Part shown: positions 42,901 through 50,932 of the stretch, piece by piece
Numbering within the stretch: position 1 is the first letter of the stretch
How the letters are laid out: each line of letters begins with the position of its first letter
Origin: SBBG01 sp033717875
GTDB lineage: Bacteria > Pseudomonadota > Gammaproteobacteria > Ga0077554 > Ga007554
Assembly (NCBI GenBank): GCA_033717875.1
Contig: JADDKJ010000011.1
Location: 24,950-88,949 of the forward strand
Direction: 5' to 3'
Length of the DNA stretch: 64,000 nt
Program-made: the position numbers and the translations under genes
Notes under the pieces: generated by a model
Told to the model about the DNA's origin: nothing
The model's database searches: none
What the model saw: only the letters and a program-made list of their open reading frames with translations

Positions 42901-45323
42901 GAGCGGCGGCGCAGCAGCAATACCGCAGGCAAACCGAGCAGCGCCAACGGCCCGAATGCCCCGCCTCCGCCGCCGGGCGGGGTGTTGATGACAGTGTCGG
43001 CCTTCACCTCGACCACCACACACGCCCCACGAACACAGGCATCGAGCGAACCGTTGTTGCCGGGAAGATAATCCGTCGGTGCGCTCACGGTGACAAAGGC
43101 CCTGTTCTCAACCGTTTTATCGACCAGCGCCTGATCGGTAGCCCTGACGGTAAGATAGACCTTGAGGCTTTGCCCGGCCGGCAGAGAAGGGAAGGTGCAA
43201 ACAACCCGGTTGGTTGTGCTCGAGAAACTGCATCCCCCTCCTGGCGGGCTGCTGTTATCGATCGCCGGCGAAAGAACGAGGCTCACTCCCGCCGGTAGTT
43301 GATCGGTCAAGGTCACGCCCGCCGCATCGGTGATTCCGTGATTGGTGACGACAAGGGTATAACCGAAATTTGTATTCAACCCGATTCTGCTCTGAGGCGC
43401 ATCGGTAGTCTTGACCACCTCAAGATCCGTCGTGGCGGGGGTGATTTGATCCTTGCCGGCGTCGGCCTCCAGCGCACCGATGTCACAGCCGTTGCCTCCG
43501 GGGCGGCCAAACTGGCGTTGATCCAGCTTGCTGGAGGGGCAACTGTCCAGTGCGCCATCGATAGCCTGGCTACCGGCCTGCGGAAGGAGGGTCTTGGGAT
43601 AGTTGCCATAGGCATTGTCGAGGCTGACAGGCAATCGCGTGTTGACACTGCCCGCCGGCGTGCCGTCGGGAAGTTTCGTCGTGTTGTCGTCAAGTGGACC
43701 GAGCTTCGGATCTTGCCCAGTAATATCGCCAGGACCGTTGAGGCCGCAACTGACTCCGCTGTCCAGATTATGGCCCCTGGAAGTAATGAGGCCGTTGGTA
43801 TTGGGAACCGCGGTCGTATCATTACCGCTGCCGCAGTTGTTCGGATCACCCACCACATCACCGATGATCGTATTCTGGAGCAGGGTTTCGTCTCCGATAT
43901 CGCTTTGGGTGCGAATGAAGATTTCCCTGCCAACGACACTGCTTCCGGAAATCTTGTTTCTGACGATGGTGACATTGGTCAGCGTCGCCGACCGGTCGTT
44001 GCTGATACCGCCGCCGCTCTGCAAAGCCGTATTGCCGGTGATGGTGCTATTCTCAACGACGAGGCCGGCAGGGCCATAGTTCTGGATGCCGCCTCCAGAT
44101 GCGCCGACACCGGAAGATTCGGCCTTGTTGCCGCTGATGGTGCTGTAAAGAATCTCCATCGAACCGCCTCTGTTGACAATACCATTACCGGTATTGCCAT
44201 CGACGACGCTGGACAGCATCCGCAACAATCCCGTGACGCTGCCCTGGCTGCTCGCGAAATTGGTGTTGAATATCCCCCCTCCGACACCAGCGCTATTGCC
44301 CTGGATAATGCTGCGCTCGATCCTGACCACCCCGCCGTGATTGCTCAATCCCCCGCCACGGGCGGAAGGACCCTCCAGGGGATCAGAGACGTCATTGGTA
44401 TTTGCGTTGTTCAGCAAAATACTGTCGGTAATCGTCAGTCTGCCACTGTTCTGGTCAAAACCGCTTTCATTGGCGATGCCGGCGCCGAAGGGCAAACCTT
44501 GGTTGGATTTGATCACTGTTTTGCTGATTGTGATATGCCCGCTATTGAAGATACCGCCGCCACCGGTGAATTCCAGGGAGTTATTCGGGGAAACTACGAG
44601 CTGGGAAAGGTTGATGAGCCGGTTATTGGCGATGAGAGAGTTTCGTATCTCCATGCGGGTGTTCCTGGCGCTGTAAATGCCACCACCACTGTACCTGCTG
44701 GACGTTGTGCTCTCTACAGTGTTATTGATGACTTCGCAGTTGTCGAGTGTTACCCAGCCGCTGGAATTCCTGATGCCACCGCCGTTGCCATTATCTTTGA
44801 CATATCCTCCTCGAATGGTGACGCCAGTAATCTTGACCGTGTTTTTGCCAACGAAATGAAAAACCCGGTCGATGCCGGCGGCATCGATAACCGTCGCCCC
44901 TTTGCCAAAGCCTGTAATGGTCAAGCATGGCACGTTCAAATCGGCGCCCGGGCAGGTGCCAAGAATGTCGAGATCGCCATTGGCGGCGTTATCATCGATT
45001 CCCGAGCGGGTGAATGTATAAGTGTTGGGCGCGCTGAAGTTAATGACGATGTCAGTGACGCCCTTGGTGGTGATAAGAGCATTGGCTTCCTGGATCGCGG
45101 CGCGCAAAGTGCAGAAATTACCGCTTGCCGCCACGCATTGGCCATCGCCGGGATTGAGATCAACATCGTCGCGAGGATCGTCCACCCGGAGGAAAGTGGT
45201 TGCCGCCACCCCTTGGGCAGACCCCAACAGAAGAGCGAGCACAACCAATAGAGCACGCAAGACAGAACCGTCGCCCCAAAGACGGAATGGCTGAAAACCT
45301 GAACGTATTATATTTTTTGGCAT
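42894..45323 (-). CDS. CSLREA/beta-helix surface protein with DUF11 and GlyGly-CTERM-like tail
   Basis: About 809 residues from the ATG at 45323 (MPKNIIRSGFQPF). Signal peptide (about 1-42, ending GVAA), CSLREA-type head (about 45-85, ending CTLRAAIQEANAL), a right-handed parallel beta-helix rich in GGGI and NS-type turns (about 90-590), a DUF11 domain (about 640-765, LEVVKTTDAPQS...), and a tail PPGGGGGAFGPLALLGLPAVLLLRRRSA. The tail resembles GlyGly-CTERM signals processed by rhombosortase, so surface anchoring or release is likely. Ligand unknown. Confidence 0.85.
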   Translation of the reverse strand: MPKNIIRSGFQPFRLWGDGSVLRALLVVLALLLGSAQGVAATTFLRVDDPRDDVDLNPGDGQCVAASGNFCTLRAAIQEANALITTKGVTDIVINFSAPNTYTFTRSGIDDNAANGDLDILGTCPGADLNVPCLTITGFGKGATVIDAAGIDRVFHFVGKNTVKITGVTIRGGYVKDNGNGGGIRNSSGWVTLDNCEVINNTVESTTSSRYSGGGIYSARNTRMEIRNSLIANNRLINLSQLVVSPNNSLEFTGGGGIFNSGHITISKTVIKSNQGLPFGAGIANESGFDQNSGRLTITDSILLNNANTNDVSDPLEGPSARGGGLSNHGGVVRIERSIIQGNSAGVGGGIFNTNFASSQGSVTGLLRMLSSVVDGNTGNGIVNRGGSMEILYSTISGNKAESSGVGASGGGIQNYGPAGLVVENSTITGNTALQSGGGISNDRSATLTNVTIVRNKISGSSVVGREIFIRTQSDIGDETLLQNTIIGDVVGDPNNCGSGNDTTAVPNTNGLITSRGHNLDSGVSCGLNGPGDITGQDPKLGPLDDNTTKLPDGTPAGSVNTRLPVSLDNAYGNYPKTLLPQAGSQAIDGALDSCPSSKLDQRQFGRPGGNGCDIGALEADAGKDQITPATTDLEVVKTTDAPQSRIGLNTNFGYTLVVTNHGITDAAGVTLTDQLPAGVSLVLSPAIDNSSPPGGGCSFSSTTNRVVCTFPSLPAGQSLKVYLTVRATDQALVDKTVENRAFVTVSAPTDYLPGNNGSLDACVRGACVVVEVKADTVINTPPGGGGGAFGPLALLGLPAVLLLRRRSA

Positions 45324-45393
45324 AAACTTGATTTCTCGCGCACGCAAGCGGCCCGGAAGCCGTTGTCTTCCCACCCCCCTCGGGAGATGCCCA

Positions 45394-45453
45394 GAAACCT
45401 GTTCAAGCGCCACATGGCCGTCCGTGCCTCACGACGCTCTTGAACAAGTCCCT
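45394..45453. repeat. short variable-arm palindrome (second family), copy 3
   Basis: AAACCTGTTCAAGCGCC at the left faces CGCTCTTGAACAAGTCCC at the right, with a GC-rich centre of only about 25 bp. The GTTCAAG arm matches 14157 and 3981 but the internal modules are missing. It lies upstream of the beta-helix protein gene. Confidence 0.5.
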
Positions 45454-45457
45454 AAAC

Positions 45458-45476
45458 GATAACAATAATCGTTAAT
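45458..45476. promoter_or_regulatory. possible Fur box
   Basis: GATAACAATAATCGTTAAT agrees with the Fur consensus GATAATGATAATCATTATC at 14 of 19 positions and includes AACGAT-N7-ATCGTT symmetry. It lies between the divergent beta-helix gene and the DUF1538 operon and could control either in response to iron. Confidence 0.4.
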
Positions 45477-45509
45477 CATCCCTGTAATTTTCGATATTTG
45501 CAAGGGCGA

Positions 45510-45599
45510 CAAATTGAAGCATCAGCCGTTTTCGCCGGAGCTTCTACAGGATATATCGGGCGCGGCAGACCAAGGCTTTACTCCAAGGTGGCCTTTTTT
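45510..45599 (+). promoter_or_regulatory. hairpins with a T-run, possible leader/terminator
   Basis: A GAAGC/GCTTC stem enclosing CCG/CGG (45515-45545) is followed by AAGGC-N14-GCCTT with six T residues (45572-45599). This order looks like a leader RNA with an intrinsic terminator upstream of the DUF1538 operon. I cannot match it to a known riboswitch class. The 495-bp gap holds no convincing gene. Confidence 0.4.
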
Positions 45600-45668
45600 G
45601 CTGATCGTAGCGAAAAAACGCACGTCCGAAAACAGGTTTTCGTAATCATGAAAGGAATGCCTGATTAT

Positions 45669-45698
45669 TTGACAAATTTTTACGGAAAAATGCACTAT
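45669..45698 (+). promoter_or_regulatory. candidate promoter of the DUF1538 operon
   Basis: TTGACA (45669-45674) and CACTAT (45693-45698), spacer 18 bp, located 120 bp before the first DUF1538 start. The -35 is perfect; the -10 is moderate. Confidence 0.45.
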
Positions 45699-45818
45699 CT
45701 TTCCCGCGTTGAGTCGATTCGAACCAAATCGCCAGGGTCGCCTGGAATTGCGTACAATTCCAAAAAATAGCGGAAAGAAAAAGGACTTGCCTCAGATGTC
45801 CAGGAAAAGACCAAGACA

Positions 45819-46553
45819 TTGAAAAACCAAATCATTATATTTTACCGCTCACTATTGAACAGCCTGCGCGATCTGGCGCCGATCGTGCTGGTGATCGCCT
45901 TTTTCCAGCTTGCCGTGCTGCAACAGCCCATCCCCAATCTCGGCGCGCTGCTAGCGGGAGCGGCGCTCGTGGTGCTGGGACTGACGCTGTTCGTGCGCGG
46001 GCTGGAGATGGGGCTGTTCCCCATCGGCGAGGCGATGGCCTATGCCTTTGCGCGCAAGGGCAGTCTGGCCTGGCTGCTGGTGTTCGCCTTCGCGCTGGGC
46101 TTTGGCACCACGGTGGCGGAACCGGCGTTGATCGCGGTGGCGAGCGAGGCGGCGCGGGTCGCGGCGGAAGGGGGAGCGATCGCCGCCGGCGATGAAGCGC
46201 GCGCCACGTATGCCCTGGGGCTGCGCATCACGGTGGCCCTGGCGGTGGGGGTGGCGCTGGTGCTGGGGGTGTTCCGCATCATCAAGGGCTGGCCGGTGCA
46301 GTATCTGATCATCGGCGGCTACCTGGGGGTGATGGTGATGACGCTGTTCGCGCCGCCGCAGATCATCGGCATCGCCTATGACTCGGGCGGGGTGACCACG
46401 TCCACCATCACCGTACCGCTGGTGACGGCGCTGGGCGTGGGGCTGGCATCCAGCATCAAGGGGCGCAATCCTCTGGTGGACGGTTTCGGCCTGATCGCCT
46501 TCGCCTCGCTGACGCCGATGATCTTTGTCATGATTTATGGGATGCTGATCTGA
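45819..46553 (+). CDS. DUF1538 membrane protein A
   Basis: 244 residues with a TTG start. Six or seven membrane helices are likely. It shares long blocks with the next protein: LFxxGLxxxLFPxGxxM, AEPALxAVAxxA, LGVxRIxxGxPxxYxIxGGY and the signature AYDSGGVTTSTxTVPLV followed by GRNPLxDGFGLIA. The protein is half of a pseudo-symmetric pair that would together form a transporter-like complex. No DUF1538 function is established to my knowledge. It is 1 nt from the second gene. Confidence 0.85.
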   Translation: MKNQIIIFYRSLLNSLRDLAPIVLVIAFFQLAVLQQPIPNLGALLAGAALVVLGLTLFVRGLEMGLFPIGEAMAYAFARKGSLAWLLVFAFALGFGTTVAEPALIAVASEAARVAAEGGAIAAGDEARATYALGLRITVALAVGVALVLGVFRIIKGWPVQYLIIGGYLGVMVMTLFAPPQIIGIAYDSGGVTTSTITVPLVTALGVGLASSIKGRNPLVDGFGLIAFASLTPMIFVMIYGMLI

Positions 46554-46554
46554 C

Positions 46555-47349
46555 ATGGAACCCCTATCGCACCTCGTGACCGCCATCATCAATACCGTTC
46601 GGGACGTGCTGCCGATCGCGGCGATCCTGTTCGGTTTTCAATGGCTGGTGATACGCCGTTCCATCCCGAATCTGAAAAAGGTGCTGATCGGCTTTGCCTA
46701 TGTGCTGGTGGGGCTGGCGTTATTCCTGGAGGGGCTGGGACAGGCGCTGTTTCCGCTCGGCAAGCTGATGGCGCAGCAGTTGACCGATCCTGCCTTCCTC
46801 TATGGCGCTTCGAGCACCGCTCGCGGTGCGCATTGGTGGGATTACCGCTGGGTCTACTTGTTTGCCGCGGCGATCGGCTTTTCCTGTTCGCTGGCCGAAC
46901 CCGCCGTGCTTGCGGTGGCGATGAAGGCGCACCAGGTGTCGGGCGGCGCGATCGGCGTGCGGGGCCTGCGCGTGGCGGTGGCGATAGGCGCCGCCACCGG
47001 CATCACCCTCGGCGTGCTGCGCATTGTCACGGGCATTCCACTGCACTATTTCATCGTTGCCGGGTATACCCTCGTTATCATCCAGACCGCCTTCGCCCCG
47101 CGCACTATCATCCCGCTCGCCTACGATTCGGGCGGCGTGACCACATCGACCGTGACCGTGCCGCTGGTCGCGGCGCTAGGGCTGGGACTGGCAAGCGCCG
47201 TGCCGGGGCGCAACCCGCTGTTCGATGGTTTCGGCTTGATCGCGCTGACGGTGCTGTGTCCGCTGATCACGGTGATGGGTTATGCCCAGTTGAGCCATTG
47301 GCTGACGAAGCGTAAAGCGGACAGGCAAAACCACAACCCTTCTCCTTGA
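46555..47349 (+). CDS. DUF1538 membrane protein B
   Basis: 264 residues, a diverged paralogue of the preceding protein with the same helix order and the same AYDSGGVTTSTVTVPLVAALGLGLAS and GRNPLFDGFGLIALTVL blocks (about 180-240). An extra loop (about 78-95, TDPAFLYGASSTARGAHWWDY) distinguishes it. Tight spacing suggests equimolar synthesis and a heteromeric complex. Confidence 0.85.
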   Translation: MEPLSHLVTAIINTVRDVLPIAAILFGFQWLVIRRSIPNLKKVLIGFAYVLVGLALFLEGLGQALFPLGKLMAQQLTDPAFLYGASSTARGAHWWDYRWVYLFAAAIGFSCSLAEPAVLAVAMKAHQVSGGAIGVRGLRVAVAIGAATGITLGVLRIVTGIPLHYFIVAGYTLVIIQTAFAPRTIIPLAYDSGGVTTSTVTVPLVAALGLGLASAVPGRNPLFDGFGLIALTVLCPLITVMGYAQLSHWLTKRKADRQNHNPSP

Positions 47350-47381
47350 AAGAAGGCTGACATGACTTAAGGAGGCTATAT

Positions 47382-47732
47382 ATGCACTTCAAACTACTGA
47401 TCGCCTTTGTAGAGGATAACAAGACCGAGCGGGTCATGGACGCCGCGCGCCAGGCGGGGGCGACCGGCGCGACGGTGATCAGCCATGCCCGCGGCGAGGG
47501 ACTGGAAAAAACCAGGACGTTTCTCGGGCTGACGCTGGAAACACAACGCGACATGGTACTGTTTCTGGTGGAAGAACACCTGAGCCGCAAGATCCTCGAA
47601 AAGATCGCCCAGGTAGGCGAATTCGATAGCCGCCCCGGCGCCGGCATCGCCTTTCAGATCGATGTGGAGGATGCGGTGGGCGTATCGCATCAGGTGCGCA
47701 AATTGAGTGAAGTCGTGGAGGAGGAAATATGA
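47382..47732 (+). CDS. PII-family signalling protein
   Basis: 116 residues with the ferredoxin-like PII fold: an opening HFKLLIAFVEDNKTERVMDAARQAGATGATVI, a T-loop region SHARGEGLEKTRTFLGL, and a closing IAFQIDVEDAVGVSHQ. The classical uridylylated Tyr is not evident, so it is a PII-like sensor rather than GlnB/GlnK. It follows the DUF1538 pair after an AAGGAGG ribosome site and may gate the transporter by binding nucleotides. Confidence 0.85.
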   Translation: MHFKLLIAFVEDNKTERVMDAARQAGATGATVISHARGEGLEKTRTFLGLTLETQRDMVLFLVEEHLSRKILEKIAQVGEFDSRPGAGIAFQIDVEDAVGVSHQVRKLSEVVEEEI

Positions 47733-48136
47733 GTGAACGCAAACTGATCCGCGTGCGCGATGTCATGAAGCACGAATTCGATATGGTGGATGGCATGACG
47801 ACGGTCAAGGACGCGATACTCAAGATGAAATATGTCGAAACCAAGGCATTGATCGTCGCCAAGCGCCACGCGGATGACGAGTATGGCATGGTGCTGCTCT
47901 CCGACATTTCGCGCCAGGTGCTGGCCAGGGACCGCGCCCCGGAGCGCGTCAACATCTATGAAGTCATGTCCAAGCCCGTGGTCACCGTCCATCCCGATAT
48001 GGACATTCGTTATTGCGCGCGGTTGTTCGAGCGTTTTCACCTGTCACGCGGGCCGGTGGTGGAAAACGGCCAGGTGATCGGCATCATCAGCCTCACCGAC
48101 ATGGTGCTGCGCGGCATGTGCGCGATGTGGGAGTAG
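47729..48136 (+). CDS. CBS-domain pair protein
   Basis: 135 residues, two CBS motifs (about 8-65 and 75-130) with VRDVMKHEFDMVDGMTTVKDAILKM and VYEVMSKPVVTVHPDMDIRY-like phrases; the protein has no other domain. CBS pairs bind adenine nucleotides or SAM. The start overlaps the PII-like stop by 4 nt, so the two sensors are translated together. It completes the DUF1538-DUF1538-PII-CBS operon. Confidence 0.88.
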   Translation: MSERKLIRVRDVMKHEFDMVDGMTTVKDAILKMKYVETKALIVAKRHADDEYGMVLLSDISRQVLARDRAPERVNIYEVMSKPVVTVHPDMDIRYCARLFERFHLSRGPVVENGQVIGIISLTDMVLRGMCAMWE

Positions 48137-48182
48137 ATTCCTCGCCCCGCACTGAAAAACCACCGCTCTCGTGCCGCTATCC

Positions 48183-48216
48183 TTGGAGGAAACCCGATGG
48201 AGATACCCTCTATGAG
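48183..48216 (+). promoter_or_regulatory. stranded ribosome site and original start of the FMN enzyme gene
   Basis: TTGGAGG (48183-48189) is followed 7 nt later by ATG GAG ATA CCC TCT ATGAG, where the palindromic element begins. Removing the element with one copy of ATGAG joins this reading frame to the downstream gene without a shift. The original gene therefore began at 48197. Confidence 0.8.
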
Positions 48217-48394
48217 CCCAGATTTTCCATTAGCGGTCGTAGCGAGGGCGGGCAAGACGTTGAAGATGGGTGAGAAAATGACAAAATATTCCGCAGCCGT
48301 AGCCAGGTGCTACGGTGAGGACAGATTTTGTCATTTTCTCGCGCAGATTCAGCGTATTGATCGTCCGCAGTAGAGCACTAATGGGAAATCTGGG
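48217..48394. mobile_element. 178-bp long-palindrome element, copy 4
   Basis: Begins CCCAGATTTTCCATTAG and ends CTAATGGGAAATCTGGG. Its inner arm reads GAAAATGACAAAAT against ATTTTGTCATTTTC, a third paired variant of the AAATCGC/AAATGGC site. It is flanked by ATGAG on both sides (48212-48216 and 48395-48399), a 5-bp target duplication. It separates the ribosome site of the FMN enzyme gene from the rest of that gene. Confidence 0.93.
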
Positions 48395-49891
48395 ATGAGC
48401 GCGGCCAACATGATGAACTGGCTCATCGTCGTCATGGGCTGGATGGCGGGCATCGTCATGCTGGCGCTGTTCCTGATGTTCATTCAGGACATCTTCCAGA
48501 AGGAACACGCGGTGCGGCGCAATTTCCCGGTGCTCGGCCGGATGCGCTATTTTCTGGAACGGCAGGGCGAATATTTCCGCCAGTATTTCTTCGCCCACGA
48601 CCGCCAGGAACTGCCCTTCAACCGCGCCACCCGCGCCTGGGTCTACCGCACCTCGAAAAACCTCGGCGGCATCGTCGGCTTCGGCTCGACCAACGACCTG
48701 CGCGAGCCCGGCTCGCTGATCTTCGTCAACGCCCCTTACGCCGTCCTCGAAGAAGAGCGCCAGCCCGCCCCGCCACTGACGATCGGCCCGCAAACAAACA
48801 AACCTTTCGTTGCCGCGAAGATCGCCAACATCTCCGGCATGAGCTATGGCGCGGTGTCGGCCCCGGCGGTACGCGCCCTGTCGCGCGGGGCGCGCGAGGC
48901 CGGGGTATGGATGAACACCGGCGAAGGCGGGCTTGCCCCTTATCACCTGGAAGGCGGCTGCGACCTGATCTTCCAGATCGGCACCGCCAAATACGGCGTG
49001 CGCGATCATGAAGGCAATCTGGACGACACCCGCCTGCGCGAGGTCGCACAACATGTGCGCGCCTTCGAGATCAAGCTGGCCCAAGGCGCCAAACCGGGGC
49101 GCGGCGGGGTGCTGCCCGCTGTCAAGGTCACCGAAGAAATCGCCCACATCCGCGGCATTCCGATGGGGCAGCCCTCCGACAGCCCCAACCGTCACCGCGA
49201 CATCGCCAACGACGACGATCTGCTGGACATGATCGCCCGCGTGCGCGACGTGACCGGACTGCCCACAGGCATCAAGACCGTGCTCGGCTCGGAAGCCGCC
49301 ATCGTCAGCCTGTGCGAAGCCATCCTGCGCCGTGGGGCGGACAGCGCCCCGGATTTCATCACCCTCGATGGCGGCGACGGCGGCTCGGGCGCGGCGCCGC
49401 AGGTACTGGCCGATCACGTCGGCCTACCACTCAACGAGGCGCTGCCGATGCTGGTCGACACACTGATCCAAAGCGGCCTGCGCGACCGCGTTAGAATCAT
49501 CGCCTCGGGCAAACTCGTCACCTCGGCACGTGTCGCCTGGGCGCTGTGCCTGGGCGCGGATTTCACCGTGACGGCGCGCGGCTTCATGTTCGCGCTAGGC
49601 TGCATCCAGTCGCTGCAATGCCACCAGAACACCTGCCCCACCGGCATCACCACCCACAACCCCAAGCTGCAACGCGGTCTGGTGGTGGAGGACAAAGCCA
49701 CGCGCGTGGCCAATTACGCACGCTGGATAAACATCGAGATCGACAAACTCGCCCACGCCTGCGGCCTGCCCAACGCCCGCGAATTCCGCCGCTGCCACGC
49801 GCGCATCGTGCAGAACGCGGGGCATAGCGTGCCGATGGATGTGTTGCATCCGTATCCAAGCTCCCGAGTTCCACAGGCTTCTCTTAAATGA
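48395..49891 (+). CDS. membrane-anchored FMN/Fe-S glutamate-synthase-like enzyme
   Basis: 498 residues. An N-terminal membrane helix (about 8-31) precedes a TIM-barrel glutamate-synthase domain with MNTGEGGLAPYHLEGGCDLIFQIGTAKYG (about 169-198), ITLDGGDGGSGAAPQVL and an Fe-S cysteine cluster CIQSLQCHQNTCPTGI. It lacks the amidotransferase domain, so it is an FMN-binding synthase-family protein of unknown substrate. The present ATG comes from the target duplication of palindrome copy 4, and only a weak GGGA-type site precedes it. Confidence 0.88.
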   Translation: MSAANMMNWLIVVMGWMAGIVMLALFLMFIQDIFQKEHAVRRNFPVLGRMRYFLERQGEYFRQYFFAHDRQELPFNRATRAWVYRTSKNLGGIVGFGSTNDLREPGSLIFVNAPYAVLEEERQPAPPLTIGPQTNKPFVAAKIANISGMSYGAVSAPAVRALSRGAREAGVWMNTGEGGLAPYHLEGGCDLIFQIGTAKYGVRDHEGNLDDTRLREVAQHVRAFEIKLAQGAKPGRGGVLPAVKVTEEIAHIRGIPMGQPSDSPNRHRDIANDDDLLDMIARVRDVTGLPTGIKTVLGSEAAIVSLCEAILRRGADSAPDFITLDGGDGGSGAAPQVLADHVGLPLNEALPMLVDTLIQSGLRDRVRIIASGKLVTSARVAWALCLGADFTVTARGFMFALGCIQSLQCHQNTCPTGITTHNPKLQRGLVVEDKATRVANYARWINIEIDKLAHACGLPNAREFRRCHARIVQNAGHSVPMDVLHPYPSSRVPQASLK

Positions 49892-49925
49892 CAAAGAAGT
49901 CTACAATCCAGCCAGGGAGAAAACC

Positions 49926-50681
49926 ATGCGAAATGACCGAAGATACAAGAAACCGCCGGTAATTGAAGCCTTATGCGAGGTTTATTTCGTAAACTCGGCA
50001 TGGGATGATGCGATACCTGGCCAATTCTATGACCGCATGAAAGATCGCTTTCCAGCCAAACGCCAGCAAGAGATTCACGAGGCGGAGTTCAATTTCGGTC
50101 TGACAGGCGAAGCGGCGGCAGGGGTACGGCGGCTCGCGCCCCGTTTACAGATGATGACAGAACAGGGCGACCGCATGATACAGCTCGCCCGTGACTTGCT
50201 GGTAGTCAATCAATTGCGCCCCTATCCACATTTCGAAGAATGGGAACCGATTGTTTATCAGGCTTTGAATACTTACAGTGAACTGGCTCAGCCCAACGGA
50301 ATCACGCGCTTGGGAATTCGCTACATTAATCAAGTAGCCATTCCTGAATCCCGGATACTCATGGAAGACTATTTCACTCTTTACCCACGTTTACCAGAAA
50401 CTCTAGGTGATGCGCACGGACCATTCATGATCCGGCTGGAAATTCCTAGCCAAATGGCTAATCACACGGTACTGGTAACCTTCGCCACCACACCACCGGA
50501 AAAAGTCGGAGAATCCGCATTTTTGCTGGATGTTTATGATATCTTTGCGCCATCAGAGCCATTTTCCTTGCAAGATATTACGAGCCACCTGCAAGACGGG
50601 CATAAGAATATAGAAAACGCGTTCGAAAGTAGCATAACAGAGAAGCTTAGAACACTGTTTGAGCCAGAGGACAAGCCATGA
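49926..50681 (+). CDS. TIGR04255-family protein
   Basis: About 252 residues from the ATG at 49926. RRYKKPPVIEALCEVYF at the N-terminus and GITRLGIRYINQVAIP in the centre are typical of this sporadically distributed family of unknown function. Composition is less GC-rich than the neighbours, suggesting transfer. It overlaps the antitoxin-like gene by 4 nt (ATGA), so it is coupled to the toxin-antitoxin pair. Confidence 0.82.
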   Translation: MRNDRRYKKPPVIEALCEVYFVNSAWDDAIPGQFYDRMKDRFPAKRQQEIHEAEFNFGLTGEAAAGVRRLAPRLQMMTEQGDRMIQLARDLLVVNQLRPYPHFEEWEPIVYQALNTYSELAQPNGITRLGIRYINQVAIPESRILMEDYFTLYPRLPETLGDAHGPFMIRLEIPSQMANHTVLVTFATTPPEKVGESAFLLDVYDIFAPSEPFSLQDITSHLQDGHKNIENAFESSITEKLRTLFEPEDKP

Positions 50682-50932
50682 ACGCATTGGCATTGCAAAG
50701 ACCTGACGATTCTTATCTCAGCACAACTTCAGAGCGGGCCGTCAGCCACGTCAAACGGCTCCTTCAAGGAGAGGGGAGAGAACACCCGTCCACATCCGTC
50801 ATCCTCCCCCTTTCAAAACAACCCCGTCGCTACAGCATCTTGGAATTACGCGGACTCGGCAAAGAGATTTGGCGGGGAGTAGAGGCACAAACATATATTA
50901 ATGAGCTGCGAAAGGAGTGGGATGCTGAGTGA
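50678..50932 (+). CDS. PIN-linked antitoxin
   Basis: 84 residues ending RRYSILELRGLGKEIWRGVEAQTYINELRKEWD, a C-terminal segment frequently found in antitoxins beside PIN toxins, where it folds over the toxin. The N-terminal half is polar with no clear DNA-binding fold. It overlaps the upstream gene by 4 nt and the PIN gene by 11 nt. Confidence 0.75.
   Translation: MNALALQRPDDSYLSTTSERAVSHVKRLLQGEGREHPSTSVILPLSKQPRRYSILELRGLGKEIWRGVEAQTYINELRKEWDAE

Noticed and set aside
43299..45251. 650-codon plus-strand frame opposite the beta-helix gene
   Set aside because: Shadow of a repetitive gene; no signal peptide, ribosome site or family.
45498..45770. 90-codon frame upstream of the DUF1538 operon
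   Set aside because: Covers the proposed leader, T-run and promoter; atypical composition and no ribosome site.
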